A stretch of DNA of 64,000 nucleotides from Pseudoclavibacter endophyticus (GTDB lineage Bacteria; Actinomycetota; Actinomycetes; Actinomycetales; Microbacteriaceae), in assembly GCF_008831085.1 (NCBI RefSeq), contig NZ_WBJY01000001.1, positions 1,736,001-1,800,000 on the forward strand, read 5' to 3'. The translations under genes were made by a program, and so were the position numbers. Below, one piece after another: positions 55,460 to 64,000 of this stretch (the stretch's first letter is position 1; every line of letters starts with the position of its first letter). The notes beneath the pieces are model-generated. The model saw nothing but the letters and a program-made list of their open reading frames with translations, ran no database searches and was not told where the DNA came from.

Positions 55460-56997
55460 GGTCGCCTCCAGCTTCGTCCATCGCGTGCGAGCAGTGCCAT
55501 CGCCGAATCGGGGCCCCAGCTTCCCGGCTTATAGGTCTCCGGCCGACCGGCCTCCGCCCAATACTCCTCGACGGGGTCGAGGATCTGCCATGAGAGCTCG
55601 ACCTCCTCGTGCCGCGGGAACAGGGGCGGTTCGCCCAGCAGCACGTCGAGGATCAGGCGTTCGTAGGCTTCGGGGCTCGACTCGGTGAACGCGTGGCCGT
55701 AGCCGAAGTCCATCGTCACGTCGCGCACGTCGAGGCCGGGCCCCGGCACCTTCGCTCCGAAACGGATCGTGACGCCCTCATCGGGCTGCACGCGGATGAC
55801 GAGCGCGTTCGATCCGAGCGCCGCGCGCTGCGACGGTGAGAACAGGTAGGAGGGTGCGTCCTTGAACGTAATCGCGATCTCGGTCACGCGGCGACCGAGG
55901 CGTTTACCGGTCCGCACGTAGAACGGCACGCCCATCCAGCGGCGCGCGTCGACCTCGAGTCGAAGCGCCGCGTACGTTTCGGTCGTTGACCCCGGGCTCA
56001 TCCCGTCCTCTTCCAGGAAACCGCGCACGTACTCGCCTCCCTGCCAGCCGGAACCATACTGGCCGCGGGCCGTGCCGATCGACAGGTCGCTCGGCAGCCG
56101 CACCGCGGCGAGGGCCTTCTCCTTCTCGGCACGAAGGTCGGCGGCGCCGAATGAGAGCGGCTCCTCCATGACGGTCAGCGCGAGCAACTGAAGCAGGTGG
56201 TTCTGGATCACGTCGCGTGCGGCGCCGACGCCGTCGTAGTAGCCGGCGCGCCCGGACACTCCGATGTCCTCGGCCATCGTGATCTGCACGTGATCGACGT
56301 GGTTGGCGTTCCACAGCGGCTCGAACATGTGGTTGGCGAATCGCAGCGCCAGAATGTTCTGCACGGTCTCTTTGCCGAGGTAATGGTCGATGCGGAAGAT
56401 CGAGTCACCCGGGAAGACCGACTCCACGATGCCGTTGAGCTCGCGCGCCGTCTTCAGATTCTCGCCGAAGGGCTTCTCGATGATGACCCGGCGCCAGCTG
56501 CCGTTTCGCTGGTCAGCAAGCTGCGCCCGCCGGAGCTGCGCCGTGACGGCAGGGAACGAACGCGGCGGTATCGAGAGGTAGAAGCCGTGGTTGCCGCGCG
56601 TGCCTCGCTCGCCATCGAGCCGGTGCAGCGTCTCGCGCAGGGTGTCGAATGCCTCGTCGTCGTCGAACTCGCCGCGTACGAACCTCATGCCCTTGGCGAG
56701 CTCGCGCCACACCGACTCCGAGAACTCGGTCCGGGCGTGCGCTCGCACATGCTCCAGCACGAACGAGCGAAACGCCTCGTCGTCCCAGTCACGGCGGGCG
56801 AAGCCGACCAGGCTGAACGACGGGCTCAGGAGCCCACGGTTCGCGAGGTCGTAGATCGCCGGCAGCAGCTTCTTGCGCGCGAGGTCGCCCGTCACCCCGA
56901 AGATGACGAGAGCAGCGGGGCCGGCGATGCGGCTGAGTCGGCGATCGCCTCGCGATCGCAACGGGTTCGAGGATGCTGACAGTTCGACGGGAGACAT
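55456..56997 (-). CDS. zwf: Glucose-6-phosphate 1-dehydrogenase
   Basis: First enzyme of the oxidative pentose-phosphate pathway, making NADPH. 513 residues. Cofactor loop IFGVTGDLARKKLLPAIYDL; catalytic signature RIDHYLGKETVQNILALRF with the active-site histidine in DHY; FEPLWNANHVDHVQITMAE; substrate segment VPFYVRTGKRL. It overlaps opcA by 4 bp, and there is an 83-bp gap to pgi. Confidence 0.97.
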   Translation of the reverse strand: MSPVELSASSNPLRSRGDRRLSRIAGPAALVIFGVTGDLARKKLLPAIYDLANRGLLSPSFSLVGFARRDWDDEAFRSFVLEHVRAHARTEFSESVWRELAKGMRFVRGEFDDDEAFDTLRETLHRLDGERGTRGNHGFYLSIPPRSFPAVTAQLRRAQLADQRNGSWRRVIIEKPFGENLKTARELNGIVESVFPGDSIFRIDHYLGKETVQNILALRFANHMFEPLWNANHVDHVQITMAEDIGVSGRAGYYDGVGAARDVIQNHLLQLLALTVMEEPLSFGAADLRAEKEKALAAVRLPSDLSIGTARGQYGSGWQGGEYVRGFLEEDGMSPGSTTETYAALRLEVDARRWMGVPFYVRTGKRLGRRVTEIAITFKDAPSYLFSPSQRAALGSNALVIRVQPDEGVTIRFGAKVPGPGLDVRDVTMDFGYGHAFTESSPEAYERLILDVLLGEPPLFPRHEEVELSWQILDPVEEYWAEAGRPETYKPGSWGPDSAMALLARDGRSWRRP

Positions 56998-57080
56998 GGA
57001 TTCCGTTCGTTCGTGACCGGGTTCACGCGTATGCCGCAGGTGCGCCTCTGCTGGGCGACGAGGCCGGCCGCCGCCATGGG

Positions 57081-58685
57081 TCAGATGGCGCGGAGCAGCT
57101 CCAGCAGCGCGGTCGCGTCGCGGTCGGGCGAGGTGAGCTCGAGGCGAAGGACCGGTCGGCCATGGGCTTCCAGTACCTGGGCGTCGCCCGTGGCCTGCGC
57201 CGCGATCAGCGAACCGAACGAGAAGGGCCGCTCCGGCACCTCGATGTCGATGTCCTCCTTCGAGGTGAGTTGCAGGAAGACGCCGACCTTCGGTCCGCCC
57301 TTGTGGAACTGGCCCGTGGAGTGCAGGAAGCGGGGGCCCCAGCCGAACGTGACGGGCCGGCGCGAACGCTCCGCGAGGAGATCGCGCAGCGCCTCGAGGA
57401 CCATGAGCCTTGTGCGGTCGGCGTACGCCTGCACGCTGACGTAGCCGCCCTCGGGCAGGGCCGCGAGCAGTGCATCCACGGCTGACGCGACCGTCGTCCT
57501 GCCCTCCACGACGTCGTCAGTGCCCCGCGCCTCGATTCCGCCTTCGGCGAAGGCCGCCGGCGTCGGTGCCGGCTGCTCGTCGAGGAGGCCACGCGCCGCG
57601 AGCTTCGCCGATTCGACATCGGGCTGGTCGTACGGGTTGATGCCGATGATGCGGCCGGCGACGGCGACGGCGACCTCCCAGAGCAGGAGCTGTGCCCCGA
57701 GCGGGCCGGAGACCGCGATTTCGTCGCCGACGGCCGGGGTGTCGGCCGCGTCGGCGACGAGCCGCGCGACCTGCAGGTCGGGGAGCGTGGCGCCGATCTC
57801 GGGAGCATCGATGGGCAGCACGACCGGCAGGAGCCCCCGGCCGTCCTTGCCCGTCGACTCGGCGATGAGTTGCTCGGCCCAGTCGCCGAAGCCCTCGATC
57901 GACGTCGTGTCGGAGACGATGCCGAGGTAGGTCTTTATCGGCTCGCCGCCGGCGATCGCGGCACCGAGCACGAGTCCGGGGTTCTCGTCGGCGTCGACGG
58001 CCAGCACGTCGGCGGCTGCCCGTGCCTCATCGAGCAGCGCCGCGACGTTGACGCCCGCCAGGCCGGTCGGCACGAGCCCGAAGGCGGTGAGCGCCGAGAA
58101 CCGCCCGCCCACGGTGGCGTCGGCCAGGAACACGCGATAACCGGCGGCACGCGAGGCCGCCTCGAGGGGCGAGCCGGGGTCGGTGACGACGACGATGCGG
58201 CTGGCCGGGTCGATGCCGGCCTCGCGGAAGGCGGCCTCGAATGCGCGCCGCTGCGAATCGGTCTCGATCGTCGAACCCGACTTCGATGAGACGACCACCG
58301 CTGTGCGCTCGAGCCGATCGGCGAGCGCGGCGGCGACCTGGGCCGGGTCCGTGGAGTCGAGCACGGTGAGCGCGACCCCGGCGGTGCGGGCGATGACCTC
58401 CGGGGCGAGCGAAGAACCGCCCATGCCGCACAGCACGACGCGATCGACCCCGTTGGCGAGGAACTCGTCGCGCAGCGCGAGCACCTCGTCGACGAGCGGC
58501 CGCGACACGTCGTGCGCGTCGGTCCAGCCGAGGCGCTTGCTCGACTCCTCCTCAGCGGCCTCGCCCCACAGCGTGTGGTCCTTCGCGAAGAGCTTCCCGG
58601 CGACGCCGTCGGAGACGAGCGGCGGGAGGTGGCGTCGCACGGCGTCGCTCGCGGCGCCGGAGGTCGAGACGGTGAGGCGCTGCAT
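57081..58685 (-). CDS. pgi: Glucose-6-phosphate isomerase
   Basis: Interconverts glucose 6-phosphate and fructose 6-phosphate. About 534 residues. Sugar-isomerase domains with VLCGMGGSSLAPEVI, VVSSKSGSTIET (phosphate loop), VGGRFSALTAFGLVPTGLAG, GRIIGINPYDQPDVE and the C-terminal GQFHKGGPKVGVF. ATG 58685 follows GAAGGGAG; the long in-frame extension upstream lies in tal and is not Pgi sequence. It sits in the pentose-phosphate operon directly after tal (2-bp gap), an arrangement typical of Micrococcales. Confidence 0.95.
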   Translation of the reverse strand: MQRLTVSTSGAASDAVRRHLPPLVSDGVAGKLFAKDHTLWGEAAEEESSKRLGWTDAHDVSRPLVDEVLALRDEFLANGVDRVVLCGMGGSSLAPEVIARTAGVALTVLDSTDPAQVAAALADRLERTAVVVSSKSGSTIETDSQRRAFEAAFREAGIDPASRIVVVTDPGSPLEAASRAAGYRVFLADATVGGRFSALTAFGLVPTGLAGVNVAALLDEARAAADVLAVDADENPGLVLGAAIAGGEPIKTYLGIVSDTTSIEGFGDWAEQLIAESTGKDGRGLLPVVLPIDAPEIGATLPDLQVARLVADAADTPAVGDEIAVSGPLGAQLLLWEVAVAVAGRIIGINPYDQPDVESAKLAARGLLDEQPAPTPAAFAEGGIEARGTDDVVEGRTTVASAVDALLAALPEGGYVSVQAYADRTRLMVLEALRDLLAERSRRPVTFGWGPRFLHSTGQFHKGGPKVGVFLQLTSKEDIDIEVPERPFSFGSLIAAQATGDAQVLEAHGRPVLRLELTSPDRDATALLELLRAI

Positions 58686-58687
58686 CG

Positions 58688-59803
58688 TCAGGCTCCCTTC
58701 GCGGCCTCGAGCGCGCCCAAAACGGTCGCGCGGAGTTCGTCCCACGAGGCGATGAACTTGTCGACGCCCTCGGTTTCGAGCTGGCCGACGACGTCGGCGT
58801 ATTCGACGCCGAGCCCCGCGACCCGGTCGAGCAAGATGTTCGCATCGTGCGCCGCGTCGCTGACGGTATCGCCGCGCACCTCGCCGTGGTCGGCGAGGGC
58901 GTCGAGCGTCTTCTCGGGCATCGTGTTGACGGTGTCCGGGCCGACGAGCTCGGTCACGTACAGGGTGTCGGGCAGACTCGGATCCTTCACGCCCGTCGAC
59001 GCCCACAGCGGCCGCTGCCGATTGGCGCCCGCGTCGAGCAGTACCTTGGCGCGCTCGGACGTGAACGACTCGGTGAAGATCTGGTAGGCGAGCCGGGCGT
59101 TGGCGAGCGCCGCCTGCGAGCGGACCGCCAGCGCGTCATCCCCGTCGATGAGCGCCAAACGCTTGTCGATCTCGACGTCGACGCGGGAGACGAAGAAGGA
59201 TGCGACGGAGTGGATGCTGGACAGCTCGTGGCCGCGTTCCTTCGCGAACTCGAGGCCCGTGAGGTAGGCGTTGACGACCTCGCGGTAGCGCTGCAGCGAG
59301 AAGATCAGCGTGACGTTGACGCTGATGCCCGAGGCGATGGCCTCGGTGATGGCCGGCAGCCCCTCGACGGTCGCCGGGATCTTGATCATGACGTTCGGCC
59401 GGTCGATCGAATCCCACAGCCGCTTCGCCTCGGCGATCGTGGCGTCGGTGTCGCGCGCGAGCTTGGGGCTCACCTCGATCGAGACGCGGCCGTCACGGCC
59501 CCCCGTCGACTCGTGGATGCTCGCGAAGAGATCGCAGGCATTTCGAACGTCGGTCGTCGTGATGTGGAAGATCGCCTCGTCGACATCGGCCCCCGACGAG
59601 GCGAGCTGCGAGACCTGCTCCTCGTAGGCCGCGCCGTTGGCGAGTGCGCTCGCGAAGATCGTCGGGTTCGTCGTGACGCCGACGACGTTCTTCTCGTCGA
59701 TGAGCGACTGCAGCGAGCCGCCCGCGAGTCGTTCGCGCGACAGGTCGTCGAGCCAGATGCTGACGCCGGCCTCGCTCAGGGCCTGTGTGTTGGGGTTCGA
59801 CAT
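58688..59803 (-). CDS. tal: Transaldolase
   Basis: Moves dihydroxyacetone units between sedoheptulose 7-phosphate and GAP. 371 residues, the long actinobacterial TalB-like class. Start [41 protein letters not shown]; Schiff-base lysine in [46 protein letters not shown]; and [20 protein letters not shown] 59803 has an AAAGGAAC ribosome-binding site. The 82-bp gap to tkt holds a set of short repeats. Confidence 0.97.
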   Translation of the reverse strand: MSNPNTQALSEAGVSIWLDDLSRERLAGGSLQSLIDEKNVVGVTTNPTIFASALANGAAYEEQVSQLASSGADVDEAIFHITTTDVRNACDLFASIHESTGGRDGRVSIEVSPKLARDTDATIAEAKRLWDSIDRPNVMIKIPATVEGLPAITEAIASGISVNVTLIFSLQRYREVVNAYLTGLEFAKERGHELSSIHSVASFFVSRVDVEIDKRLALIDGDDALAVRSQAALANARLAYQIFTESFTSERAKVLLDAGANRQRPLWASTGVKDPSLPDTLYVTELVGPDTVNTMPEKTLDALADHGEVRGDTVSDAAHDANILLDRVAGLGVEYADVVGQLETEGVDKFIASWDELRATVLGALEAAKGA

Positions 59804-59812
59804 GAGGTTCCT

Positions 59813-59872
59813 TTGCGGTTGCTAACGTTGCGGTTGCTGGTTGCGATTGCAGTCGTTGCGATTGCGCGTTGC
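59813..59872 (-). repeat. Four spaced TTGCGRTTGC repeats in the tkt-tal gap
   Basis: TTGCGGTTGC at 59813 and 59828 and TTGCGATTGC at 59841 and 59856, with a fifth TTGC at 59869; periods 15, 13 and 15 bp. In the mRNA (minus) sense this is a CA-rich series of GCAAYCGCAA motifs with little folding potential, just before the tal ribosome-binding site. Confidence 0.85.
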
Positions 59873-59885
59873 AGTATGCCGTCGG

Positions 59886-61994
59886 TCAGGCGTCGGCGGC
59901 CAGCGTCGCCCGGGCCGCCTCGACCACGGCGTCGGTCGTGATGCCGTATTCCGTGTAGAGCACGCCGCCGTCGGCCGAAGCCCCGAACGTCTCGACCGAG
60001 ACCGAGCGGCCCCTGCTCCCGATGAGCGGCAGCCACGTCAGCGAGAGGCCGGCCTCGACGCTCACGCGGGCGGTGACGTCGGCGGGCAGCACGTGCTCCC
60101 GGTAGCCGGCGTCCTGCTCCGCGAACCACTCGAAGCTCGGAACCGAGACCACGCGGGTGGCGGTGCCTTCGGCCTGCAGCCGCTCGCGGGCCTCGATCGC
60201 GTACTGCACCTCGGAACCTGTGGCGAGGATGATCAGCTCAGGAGTGCCGCCCGCCGCTTCGGCCAGCACGTATGCGCCCTTGGCGGCGTTCGAAGCCGAC
60301 GCGAGGGTGTCGCCGCTCGCGTCCCCGTCGCCGCGCTCGAGGACCGGGAGATCCTGCCGCGAGAGGACGAGGCCGATCGGGCCGCCGCGGCGGCGGAGGG
60401 TCTCGAGCCAGGCGATCGCCGTCTCGGGTCCGTCGGCCGGGCGCACGATGGTCAGGTTCGGGATCGCCCGCAGCGCCGTCAGCGACTCCACCGGCTGGTG
60501 GGTCGGACCGTCGCCACCGAGCGCGATCGAATCGTGCGTCCACACGTAGATCGTGGGGATGTCCATGAGTGCCGCGAGACGAACCGCGGGGCGCATGTAG
60601 TCCGAGAAGATGAGGAAGGTTCCGCCGAAGGCCCGCGTCGGGCCGTGCAGCGTGATGCCGTTGAGGATCGCCCCCATCGCGTGCTCGCGGATGCCGAAGT
60701 GCAGCACTCGGCCATAGGGATTCCCCGTCCACGCCTTCGTCGAGTATTCCTCGGGGATGAAGGAGGCGGCCTTCGTGATCGTGGTGTTGTTCGAGCCGGC
60801 CAGGTCTGCCGACCCGCCCCAGAGCTCTGGCATGAGTGGGGCGACGGCGTTGATGACCTGCCCGGAGGCCTTCCGCGTCGACACCTTCTCGACTCCGGCG
60901 AAGTCGGGGAGTGCGTCTTCGATGCCGTCCGGCAGGTCGCCAGCCATGAGCCGGTCGAACACCGCACGGCGCTCGGGGTTGGCCTCGGCCCAGGCGTCGA
61001 AGGCGTCTTGCCAGTCGTCGCGCGCGGCCTTGGCCCGCTCGCCGAGGCGACGCGTGTGCTCGAGCACCTCGTGAGCCACCTCAAAGGTCTTCTCAGGGTC
61101 GAAGCCGAGCAGTTCCTTGACCGCGCTCAGTTCATCGGGACCGAGCGCCGCGCCGTGGATCGTGCCCGTGTTCTGCTTGGTCGGGCTCGGCCAACCGATA
61201 ATCGTGCGGAGCATGATGAGCGAGGGCCTCGACAACTCGGCCTGCGCTGCGAGGATCGCCTCGTGCAGGGCCGGCACGTCTTCCCGGTAGTCGTTCCCAG
61301 AGCCGTCGCCCGCGCGCCAGTCGACGGTCTGCACGTGCCAGCCGTACGACTCGTAACGGGCGGCGACGTCCTCCGTGAACGCCACGTCGGTGTCGTCCTC
61401 GATCGAGATCTGGTTCGCATCGTAGATGGCGATGAGCGAACCGAGCCGCTGGTGACCCGCGAGCGACGCGGCCTCGCTCGTCACGCCTTCCTGCAGGTCG
61501 CCATCACCGGCGATGACGTAGGTGAAGTGGTCGAACGGGCTGGTGCCCGGTTCCGTCTCGGGGTCGAACAGGCCGCGCTCGTAGCGCTGCGCGTACGCGA
61601 ATCCAACGGCGGCCGCGAGACCTTGGCCGAGCGGGCCCGTCGTGATCTCGACGTGGTCGGTGTGGCCGTACTCCGGGTGCCCCGGCGTGCGCGAGCCGAG
61701 CTGCCGTAGCTGCTGCAGGTCCTCGAGCTCGAGTCCGAAGCCGCCGAGGTAGAGCTGGCAGTACTGCGTGAGCGAGGAATGGCCGGCCGAGAGGATGAAG
61801 CGGTCGCGACCCATCCAGGCGGGGTCGCTCGGGTCGACCCGCATGACGTGCTGGTACAAAAGCGTGGCGGCCGGGGCGAGACTCATCGCCGTTCCAGGGT
61901 GACCGCCCTTCGCGCCTTCGACGGCATCCGCCGCCAAGACCCGGACGGTGTCGACCGCACGATCATCCAGTTCGGTCCATTCAAGAGCTGGCAC
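59886..61994 (-). CDS. tkt: Transketolase
   Basis: TPP enzyme that moves two-carbon units in the pentose-phosphate pathway. About 702 residues from GTG 61994 (VPALEWTELDDRAV), which has an AAGGA ribosome-binding site; a TTG at 62033 would directly abut the -10-like hexamer and is unlikely. Motifs: AKGGHPGTAMSLAP, the TPP-binding GDGDLQEGVTSEAASLAGHQ...DANQIS, FGIREHAMGAILNG, TYVWTHDSIALGGDGPTHQP (with VW order IYVWTHDS). First gene of the six-gene pentose-phosphate operon. Confidence 0.96.
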   Translation of the reverse strand: MPALEWTELDDRAVDTVRVLAADAVEGAKGGHPGTAMSLAPAATLLYQHVMRVDPSDPAWMGRDRFILSAGHSSLTQYCQLYLGGFGLELEDLQQLRQLGSRTPGHPEYGHTDHVEITTGPLGQGLAAAVGFAYAQRYERGLFDPETEPGTSPFDHFTYVIAGDGDLQEGVTSEAASLAGHQRLGSLIAIYDANQISIEDDTDVAFTEDVAARYESYGWHVQTVDWRAGDGSGNDYREDVPALHEAILAAQAELSRPSLIMLRTIIGWPSPTKQNTGTIHGAALGPDELSAVKELLGFDPEKTFEVAHEVLEHTRRLGERAKAARDDWQDAFDAWAEANPERRAVFDRLMAGDLPDGIEDALPDFAGVEKVSTRKASGQVINAVAPLMPELWGGSADLAGSNNTTITKAASFIPEEYSTKAWTGNPYGRVLHFGIREHAMGAILNGITLHGPTRAFGGTFLIFSDYMRPAVRLAALMDIPTIYVWTHDSIALGGDGPTHQPVESLTALRAIPNLTIVRPADGPETAIAWLETLRRRGGPIGLVLSRQDLPVLERGDGDASGDTLASASNAAKGAYVLAEAAGGTPELIILATGSEVQYAIEARERLQAEGTATRVVSVPSFEWFAEQDAGYREHVLPADVTARVSVEAGLSLTWLPLIGSRGRSVSVETFGASADGGVLYTEYGITTDAVVEAARATLAADA

Positions 61995-62032
61995 GCCGCA
62001 TCCTTCGCGTTCGCAGGGAAGAGTCGACGTCA

Positions 62033-62038
62033 ACCCTA
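62033..62038 (-). promoter_or_regulatory. Possible -10 element of the tkt operon
   Basis: On the minus strand TAGGGT lies about 38 nt before GTG 61994, leaving a short leader with AAGGA. It argues against the TTG at 62033 as the start. Confidence 0.4.
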
Positions 62039-62205
62039 GCGCGGGGGGTGCTTCGCGACCGTGACGAACGTTTCACCGCACGGCGACCAGCCGGTGACAT
62101 GGATCGCGTGCCACCCGCCTTCTACGTGGCATAGAATCTACTGAGGCTATCCCGTGAGGCCACGCCCCCTCGATCGGGCCTCGTATCGTCTGAGAGTTGG
62201 TTGTT

Positions 62206-63138
62206 GTGTCGGTTGACGAGCTCGTCGGAGTCGCTTCTTCGCCCGCCGTGGCGAGGGGAATCGGCGTCAAACGCAAGCTCAAGGCGTACGTCGCGCTCAC
62301 GAAGCCGCGAATCATCGAGCTCCTGCTCGTGACGACGGCGCCGACCATGTTCCTCGCCGCACGAGGCGTGCCCGATCTGTGGCTCATGTTCGGCGTGCTC
62401 GTCGGCGGAGCCGTCTCGGCCGCGAGCGCCAACGCCTTCAACTGCTACTTCGACCGCGACATCGACCGGCTCATGAAGCGCACCGAGAAGCGGCCGCTGG
62501 TGACGGGAGAGGTGAGCGACCGCGAGGCCCTCGTGTTCGCCTGGCTCCTCGGCGCCGCCTCGACGGTGATCCTCTGGCTGGTCGCCAATCCGCTGACGGC
62601 CGGACTCTCGGTCGGGGCGATCCTGCTCTACGTCGTCTTCTACACGCTCATCCTCAAGCGCCGCACCGAGCAGAACATCATCTGGGGCGGAATCGCCGGG
62701 TGCATGCCCGTGCTCATCGGCTGGGCCGGCGTCACGAACTCGCTCTCATGGGAGCCCCTGATCCTGTTCGCGGTGATCTTCCTGTGGACGCCGGCGCACT
62801 ACTGGCCCCTCTCCGTCAAGTACCGCGACGACTACCGCGCGGCCGGGGTGCCCATGCTCTCGGTGACGGAGGGCGAGACGAGCGTGAGCCTGCAGACCGT
62901 GCTCTACGCGTGGGCGACCGTCGTCTGCTCGCTCCTCCTCGTGCCGGTCGCGCCGATGGGCTGGCTCTACACCGTCGTCTCGGTGCTCGCGGGCGGCTGG
63001 TTCCTCTGGGAGAGCCACGTGCTGTACCACCGCACGATCAAGGGGGAGAACCCCAAGCCCATGCGGGTGTTCCATCTTTCGATCACCTATTTGACGCTGC
63101 TGTTCCTCGCCGTGGGCATCGACCCGCTGCTGACGTAA
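62206..63138 (+). CDS. ctaB: Protoheme IX farnesyltransferase (heme O synthase)
   Basis: Adds a farnesyl group to heme B to make heme O for cytochrome oxidase; an integral membrane UbiA-type prenyltransferase. About 310 residues with around eight helices. First Asp-rich site [23 protein letters not shown], second site [16 protein letters not shown]. The start is uncertain: GTG 62206 ([12 protein letters not shown]) is chosen; TTG 62197 is in the same frame. It is divergent from tkt and convergent with ctaA. Confidence 0.94.
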   Translation: MSVDELVGVASSPAVARGIGVKRKLKAYVALTKPRIIELLLVTTAPTMFLAARGVPDLWLMFGVLVGGAVSAASANAFNCYFDRDIDRLMKRTEKRPLVTGEVSDREALVFAWLLGAASTVILWLVANPLTAGLSVGAILLYVVFYTLILKRRTEQNIIWGGIAGCMPVLIGWAGVTNSLSWEPLILFAVIFLWTPAHYWPLSVKYRDDYRAAGVPMLSVTEGETSVSLQTVLYAWATVVCSLLLVPVAPMGWLYTVVSVLAGGWFLWESHVLYHRTIKGENPKPMRVFHLSITYLTLLFLAVGIDPLLT

Positions 63139-63238
63139 CCGCCGAGGGTCGCTCGCCTGCTGTCGACGGGCGGACGGCGGGCCACCAGGCGGGTCCCCGT
63201 CCGACGGCGCGAGCCGCCGGACGCGGACGCGACCCGAG

Positions 63239-64000
63239 CTACCGCACCGGCGCGACGCCGGAGCGCGAGCCGGCTCCCGCGGGGGACGACTCGACGCGGG
63301 ACGCCGCAACGCCGCGGCGCACGACGACGAGGTTGGCGGTCATGACGGCGATCGTCACGCAGCTGAGCGTCATGTGCGCCGAGACGAGGCCGATCGGCAG
63401 GCCCGTGTTGGACTGCCAGACGCCGATGACGGCCTGCGCGACGACGAGCGCGAGCACGCCGATCGCGGTTGCGCCGGCGCCGGGGATGCGCGACCGCACG
63501 GACAGCCACACGAGCACGATCGCGCACACGAGCAGGATGTAGGCGGGGTACGAGTGCAGGTGCTGCATGAGCTCGGGATCGAGCCCATTGCGCGCGCTCG
63601 CCTCGTCGCCGGCGTGCGGACCCGAACCCGTCGTGAGCGACCCGACGTAAACCGTGACCCAGACCCACACGGCGGTGACGAGCGAGAGCACGAGCACGAG
63701 CCCGCGGCCCGAGAGCGACGCGCCGAGCGGGCTGGCGGGCACCGGCTCGGCGCGCAGCACACGGACGAGCAGCGTCGACGCGATGGTCACGAGCACGGCC
63801 GAGATGAGGAAGTGGATGCCGACCGCGGCCGGATGCAGCTCGAGCCACACGGTCACGCCGCCGACGACGGCCTGCACGATCGTCAGGATGCCGATCCACA
63901 GCGCGGGCGTGACGAGGCGCATACCGCTGCCCCGCGTATTCCACACGGCCAGGAACATGAGCAGCGCGACGGCACACAGCAGCCCCGTCAGGGTTCGGTT
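63239..64000 (-). CDS. ctaA: Heme A synthase (CtaA), C-terminal part
   Basis: Oxidises heme O to heme A in the membrane. About 254 residues are present; the N-terminus lies beyond the window end. At least six hydrophobic helices remain. Recognisable segments are LTGLLCAVALLMFLAVWNT, GGVTVWLELHPAAVGIHFLIS with a heme-ligand histidine, TGSGPHAGDEASARNGLDPE (the periplasmic loop), HLHSYPAYILL, and SNTGLPIGLVSAHMTLSC. Convergent with ctaB, leaving a 100-bp gap in which I see no clear terminator. Confidence 0.93.
   Translation of the reverse strand, partial: NRTLTGLLCAVALLMFLAVWNTRGSGMRLVTPALWIGILTIVQAVVGGVTVWLELHPAAVGIHFLISAVLVTIASTLLVRVLRAEPVPASPLGASLSGRGLVLVLSLVTAVWVWVTVYVGSLTTGSGPHAGDEASARNGLDPELMQHLHSYPAYILLVCAIVLVWLSVRSRIPGAGATAIGVLALVVAQAVIGVWQSNTGLPIGLVSAHMTLSCVTIAVMTANLVVVRRGVAASRVESSPAGAGSRSGVAPVR

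Noticed and set aside
61995-62033. TTG 62033 as the tkt start
   Set aside because: It directly abuts the TAGGGT -10-like element, while GTG 61994 has an AAGGA ribosome-binding site and fits the family start.

Overview
The window is a chromosomal segment of a high-G+C actinobacterium, most likely a member of the Microbacteriaceae. This is inferred from the strongly GC3-biased codon use, frequent GTG starts, RbpA, OpcA, WhiA and PdtaR-type proteins, and the gene order (priA-fmt-rsmB-rpe-his-trp-lgt-gltBD-pyk; polA...rpsA-coaE-uvrBAC-rapZ-whiA-gap-pgk-tpiA-secG-rbpA; pgl-opcA-zwf-pgi-tal-tkt / ctaB-ctaA). I see no phage, transposon, CRISPR array or defence island. Almost everything is core metabolism or information processing, and no stretch longer than about 250 bp lacks a gene or RNA.

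Layout. 1-3642: end of priA, then fmt, rsmB and rpe. 3689-10934: a tightly overlapping histidine/tryptophan/lipoprotein super-operon, hisE-hisG-hisF-hisI, a Trp-operon membrane protein, a small membrane protein, trpC-trpB-trpA and lgt; trpE, usually found between hisI and the membrane-protein gene, is absent. 11052-18790: gltBD and pyk, closed by strong hairpin terminators. 18856-23155: a siderophore ABC uptake locus (two permeases and a lipoprotein on the minus strand, the ATPase divergent on plus) with a near-consensus IdeR/DtxR box between the divergent genes. 23190-25934: a large PLP-dependent Orn/Lys/Arg-type decarboxylase. 26176-26258: tRNA-Leu(CAA). 26296-32882: pdtaR, a hotdog thioesterase, polA, an EI24/CysZ-like membrane protein and a DUF885 metallopeptidase. 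33036-36608: an AcoR-like GAF plus winged-helix regulator, an acetaldehyde-type aldehyde dehydrogenase and its DUF779 partner. 36605-48609: a universal stress protein, rpsA, coaE, a YigZ/IMPACT protein, uvrB, uvrA, uvrC and rapZ. 48677-53649: whiA, the lower-glycolysis operon gap-pgk-tpiA, secG and rbpA. 53718-61994 (minus): the pentose-phosphate operon tkt-tal-pgi-zwf-opcA-pgl. 62206-64000: ctaB and the 3' part of ctaA, convergent, for heme A synthesis.

The genes form a coherent central-metabolism block: pyk, gap, pgk, tpiA and pgi for glycolysis; rpe, tkt, tal, zwf, opcA and pgl for the pentose-phosphate pathway, which supplies PRPP/E4P precursors and NADPH to the his, trp and glutamate-synthase genes. 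The uvrABC genes lie together (uvrC two bases after uvrA).

No obviously new biological system is visible. The most interesting signals are regulatory: a recurrent TANNNT hexamer placed exactly 6-7 nt before the start codon of eight genes (a leaderless-mRNA signature), a long hairpin at the predicted 5' end of the gap-pgk-tpiA mRNA, the IdeR box, a perfect palindrome at the aldehyde-dehydrogenase promoter, several short tandem duplications in intergenic DNA, and the missing trpE.
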